Positions 61,683 through 64,000 of a stretch of DNA of 64,000 nt are shown one piece after another. The stretch's first letter is position 1. Each line of letters opens with the position of its first letter. A model generated the notes under the pieces. That model had not been told where the DNA came from. It was given only the letters and a program-made list of their open reading frames with translations, and made no database searches. The DNA lies in assembly GCF_000176035.2 (NCBI RefSeq), contig NC_015675.1, forward strand, positions 4,592,001-4,656,000, read 5' to 3'. Both the position numbers and the translations under genes were made by a program. Source of the stretch: Mesorhizobium opportunistum WSM2075 (GTDB lineage Bacteria; Pseudomonadota; Alphaproteobacteria; Rhizobiales; Rhizobiaceae).

Positions 61683-62564
61683 TCACGGCCGCCCCTGCTC
61701 CAGTCTGATCCGGTAGCCCAGCGCACCCTTCGCGCCCGGTTCGATCAGCATCAGGCCGGGCTTGTCTGCGAATTCGCCGTCGAAATCGGCCGGGCTTGCC
61801 ATACCGTGCCAGGGTTCGATGCACAGGAACGGCGCGCCGCCTGGCTTGGACCAGATGCCGAGCTCTTCCATTCCTTGCCATGACATTTCGATCGCCGGAC
61901 CGTGGTCGGCAGCGTAGCGTACGCTGGCGCTCGCAGGCCGATCCAGGATGACGGCATCGTCATCGAACAGCCGTTCGGACAGTGCAAGCGTCCTGCCCTC
62001 GATGGGCGTCGGCTGCGGCGCTGCGATCAGAAGGCCATCCTTCAGGCGGCGTACCGGCGCCGGCTCGTCTTCGGCAAAGGTCAGCCGGTAGTCCGTCTTG
62101 GCCAGGTCCGGCAGCAGCGGCCAATTGAAGGCCGGATGCGCCCCGATCGATGCCGGCAACGGCTCGTCACCGGTGTTGCTGATCTCGAAGGTCACGCCAA
62201 GCTGGCGGCTATCCAGCGTGTAGGTCACATCAAGGCGAAAGGCGAAGGGATAGCGGGCACGGGTGTCGGCATCGTCGGTGAGCACCAGCGTGCAGGACCG
62301 GGAGTTCCGCTGCGCCCATGCGAACGGCTTGTCGCGCGCGAAGCCATGCTGGGTCATCGGATACGTCCGGCCACGATGGCGCAATTGGTCGCCCTTCAGC
62401 CGGCCGACGATCGGAAACAGCACCGGTGAATGGCGCCGCCACTCCGGTCCGGCCTGCCACAGGAACTCAAATCCCCGCTCGTCCCGCAGTGAAACCAGTT
62501 CGGCGCCCTGCCCGACTATAACAGCCGAGATGCCGTCGCTATGAAGCGTTTGGCTGTCTGCCAC
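61683..62564 (-). CDS. Aldose 1-epimerase-family protein
   Basis: A 293-aa galactose-mutarotase-fold protein. FLWQAGPEWRRHSPVLFPIVG contains the sugar-binding Arg; GFARDKPFAW supplies the conserved histidine region, and IGAHPAFNWPL has the second His. It interconverts anomers of hexoses or hexose 6-phosphates. A GTG at 62564 with AGGA upstream is chosen; another GTG at 62576 is possible. The next gene starts 43 bp downstream. Confidence 0.9.
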   Translation of the reverse strand: MADSQTLHSDGISAVIVGQGAELVSLRDERGFEFLWQAGPEWRRHSPVLFPIVGRLKGDQLRHRGRTYPMTQHGFARDKPFAWAQRNSRSCTLVLTDDADTRARYPFAFRLDVTYTLDSRQLGVTFEISNTGDEPLPASIGAHPAFNWPLLPDLAKTDYRLTFAEDEPAPVRRLKDGLLIAAPQPTPIEGRTLALSERLFDDDAVILDRPASASVRYAADHGPAIEMSWQGMEELGIWSKPGGAPFLCIEPWHGMASPADFDGEFADKPGLMLIEPGAKGALGYRIRLEQGRP

Positions 62565-62646
62565 ATGTCCTCGCACGGTGTTGAAGGCCGGCGGTCAGAC
62601 TAGCAAAAGCTCCCGGGGACTCAAGCTCCTGGGACGCAAACGAATT

Positions 62647-62672
62647 GTGGCCGGAGGTTTCCCTCCGGCCAC
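62647..62672 (-). terminator. Hairpin after the Bax-inhibitor-1-like gene
   Basis: An 11-bp perfect stem GTGGCCGGAGG/CCTCCGGCCAC with a 4-nt loop lies about 50 bp past the stop at 62721. On the minus strand AATTCGTTTG follows, a weak T stretch. Confidence 0.55.
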
Positions 62673-62720
62673 CCTGCATTAAGGGCGATGATCCTCGCCC
62701 TTGCCCATAGCGGACGGTGG

Positions 62721-63437
62721 TTATTCGCGCTCGCCGGTGAAATTCAGCAACAGCTGGAAGATGTTGATGAAGTTCAGGTAGAGCGAGAAGGCGCCGAAGA
62801 CGGCGAGCTTCTGGCGCGATTCTCCGTCGAAATTCTCGGAATACTGCTCCTTGATCGTCTGCGTGTCCCAGGCGGTCAGGCCGATGAAGACGGCGATGCC
62901 GATGACCGAGATGGCGAACTGCAGCGCGGTCGAGCCGAGGAAGATGTTGACGATGCTGGCGATCACCACGCCGATCAGGCCCATGATCAGGAAGGACGAG
63001 AACTGCGTCAGGTCACGCCTGGTCGTGTAGCCGTAGAGGCTGGTGGCGCCGAACATGGTGGCGGCGATGAAGAAGGTGCGCGCGATGCTGGTGCCGGTGA
63101 AGACCAGGAACACGGAGGCCAGCGACAGGCCCATCACCGCGCAGAAGGCCCAGAACATCATCTGCGCGCTTGCCGCCGACATGGTCTGCATCTTGAACGA
63201 AAACAGCATCACGAAGGCCAGCGGCGCCAGCATCACCACCCATTTCAGCGGGCTGGAGAAGATCGGCACGTAGAGCGCCGGCGTCGACGACACCATGAAG
63301 GCGACGAGGCCAGTGACCACGAGGCCAAGGCCCATATAGTTGTAGACGCGCAGCATATGCTGGCGCAGGCCCTCGTCGAAGGCGGCTCCGGTTTGGGCGC
63401 CGGTACCGACGCGATATCCCAGATTGGGCGTATTCAT
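62721..63437 (-). CDS. Bax inhibitor-1/YccA (YbhL) family membrane protein
   Basis: A 238-aa protein with seven hydrophobic helices. The N-terminus YRVGTGAQTGAAFDEGLRQH is typical, VMLFSFKMQTMSAASAQMMF follows, and the C-terminal AVFGAFSLYLNFINIFQLLL carries the family Asp/Asn-containing end. Members are Ca2+-leak or stress-tolerance proteins. AAGGAG lies close to the ATG. The upstream gene ends 23 bp away. Confidence 0.93.
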   Translation of the reverse strand: MNTPNLGYRVGTGAQTGAAFDEGLRQHMLRVYNYMGLGLVVTGLVAFMVSSTPALYVPIFSSPLKWVVMLAPLAFVMLFSFKMQTMSAASAQMMFWAFCAVMGLSLASVFLVFTGTSIARTFFIAATMFGATSLYGYTTRRDLTQFSSFLIMGLIGVVIASIVNIFLGSTALQFAISVIGIAVFIGLTAWDTQTIKEQYSENFDGESRQKLAVFGAFSLYLNFINIFQLLLNFTGERE

Positions 63438-63460
63438 TTGAGTTCTCCTTTGTGGATCGG

Positions 63461-64000
63461 TCAGTAAAGCGTTCTGGCGAGCATCTCGGCGGCACGGTCG
63501 AGGTCGTGGACGTCGCTTTTCGCGACCACCGCGTAAGCGACCTCGCCGATCTGGAAATAGGCCGAGGCAATGTCGCCCGAGGGCGCGACGGTCGGCTTGA
63601 CGACATCGAAGGTTCCCGGCCGGATGGCGAACAGCGACACCAGTCCCATATCGCCGGTATCGACAGCCATCTCGACACTTGGACCGAAGCGCGACGGATA
63701 GATCTGCACGTCGCGCACTTTCCAGTCCTTGGGCAGCGACGGCATGACAATGGCGGTCGCGGCGCGGATCTCGCCGGCGTCGTAATTGGGCGCCTCGGGC
63801 TGCGAGGGCATGGTTTCGCGCACCAGCGTCGTCCTGTGCGCCCGCACCGCCTCTTCGACATAGGCCGGCGGCTGCGGCGAAGCGACGACCTTGGTCACCG
63901 ACATCGGGCCGACAATGCCGTTTGCCAGCCAGCCGGCGGCGACGAAGGCAGCCACCGCCGCCGCACGCTGCAGCACGCCGAAGATGCGCCCTCGGGCAAG
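63461..64000 (-). CDS. Putative anti-sigma factor, C-terminal part
   Basis: An open frame of at least 179 codons enters from the right edge, so the start is missing. It has one transmembrane helix (VLQRAAAVAAFVAAGWLANG) and a periplasmic domain (PKDWKVRDVQIYPSRFGPSV and IGEVAYAVVAKSDVHDLDRA). The layout, a cytoplasmic part, one helix and a periplasmic sensor, fits anti-sigma factors paired with ECF sigma factors in rhizobia. The sigma gene would lie beyond this window. Confidence 0.7.
   Translation of the reverse strand, partial: LARGRIFGVLQRAAAVAAFVAAGWLANGIVGPMSVTKVVASPQPPAYVEEAVRAHRTTLVRETMPSQPEAPNYDAGEIRAATAIVMPSLPKDWKVRDVQIYPSRFGPSVEMAVDTGDMGLVSLFAIRPGTFDVVKPTVAPSGDIASAYFQIGEVAYAVVAKSDVHDLDRAAEMLARTLY

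Noticed and set aside
63438..63460. Possible ybhL RNA motif upstream of the Bax-inhibitor-1-like gene
   Set aside because: Only 23 bp separate it from the upstream stop, too short for the motif, and no hairpin is present.

Overview
The window looks like chromosomal DNA of a Mesorhizobium-like alphaproteobacterium (Hyphomicrobiales). It is GC-rich and densely coded. It carries a phosphatidylcholine synthase of the rhizobial Pcs type, an IalB-family protein, HspQ, a BMP-type nucleoside-like ABC system and several other families typical of this order. I assign the taxon from memory of these families, not from a search. There are no insertion sequences, CRISPR arrays, rRNA genes or prophage blocks. 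The two tRNA genes are tRNA-Val(CAC) and tRNA-Ser(TGA).

Layout. 0-8.2 kb: a partial AlkD-like gene and a 3-hydroxyisobutyrate-dehydrogenase-like gene, a polar amino-acid ABC transporter without a linked ATPase, mobB-mobA, a DMT exporter, two small secreted proteins and moaA, so a partial molybdenum-cofactor set. 8.3-12.8 kb: DUF971 and PNPOx-like proteins, then two divergent regulator/enzyme pairs (MarR with an alpha/beta hydrolase, TetR with an SDR) that have readable operators, with a rhodanese between them. 13-23.5 kb: an L,D-transpeptidase, small envelope proteins, a collagen-like membrane protein, tRNA-Val, gph divergent from rpiA, DUF2059, gor, a serine hydrolase and mgtE. 23.7-31.3 kb: a YddA/BacA-like ABC protein, a FrnE-like DsbA protein, an orphan family-5 binding protein, ialB, hspQ and a UbiH-type hydroxylase.

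31.3-42.9 kb: DUF2182, DUF1326 and pcs in one run, with pcs coupled to DUF1326 and carrying a repeat-built N-terminal extension; then a quinone oxidoreductase, a complete four-gene BMP-type ABC importer, an acyltransferase, a proline-rich NPQPLPP protein and rimO. 43-51 kb is the most accessory-looking stretch. It holds TerC, DUF930, DUF2161 and sterol-desaturase genes, a candidate small RNA with its own terminator, a J-domain protein, an ArsR-AHSA1-MAPEG operon whose start codon lies inside a perfect 26-bp palindrome, tRNA-Ser with a tyrosine-recombinase tail close by, and several short or orphan genes separated by gaps.

51-58.7 kb is a housekeeping run: rlpA, a divergent DacF-like protein lacking two of the three penicillin-binding motifs, tmk, holB, metG, tatD and an MBL hydrolase, most of them overlapping or closely spaced. 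58.7-64 kb: a GNAT protein, an aldose-epimerase / P5C-reductase-like / cysteine-synthase-like operon, a Bax-inhibitor-1 family protein and a partial gene resembling an anti-sigma factor.

The best candidates for follow-up are the leaderless palindrome-embedded arsR start, the candidate sRNA at 46.1-46.2 kb, the DUF2182-DUF1326-pcs cluster with its repeat extension, the collagen-like membrane protein, the NPQPLPP protein and the degenerate DacF.
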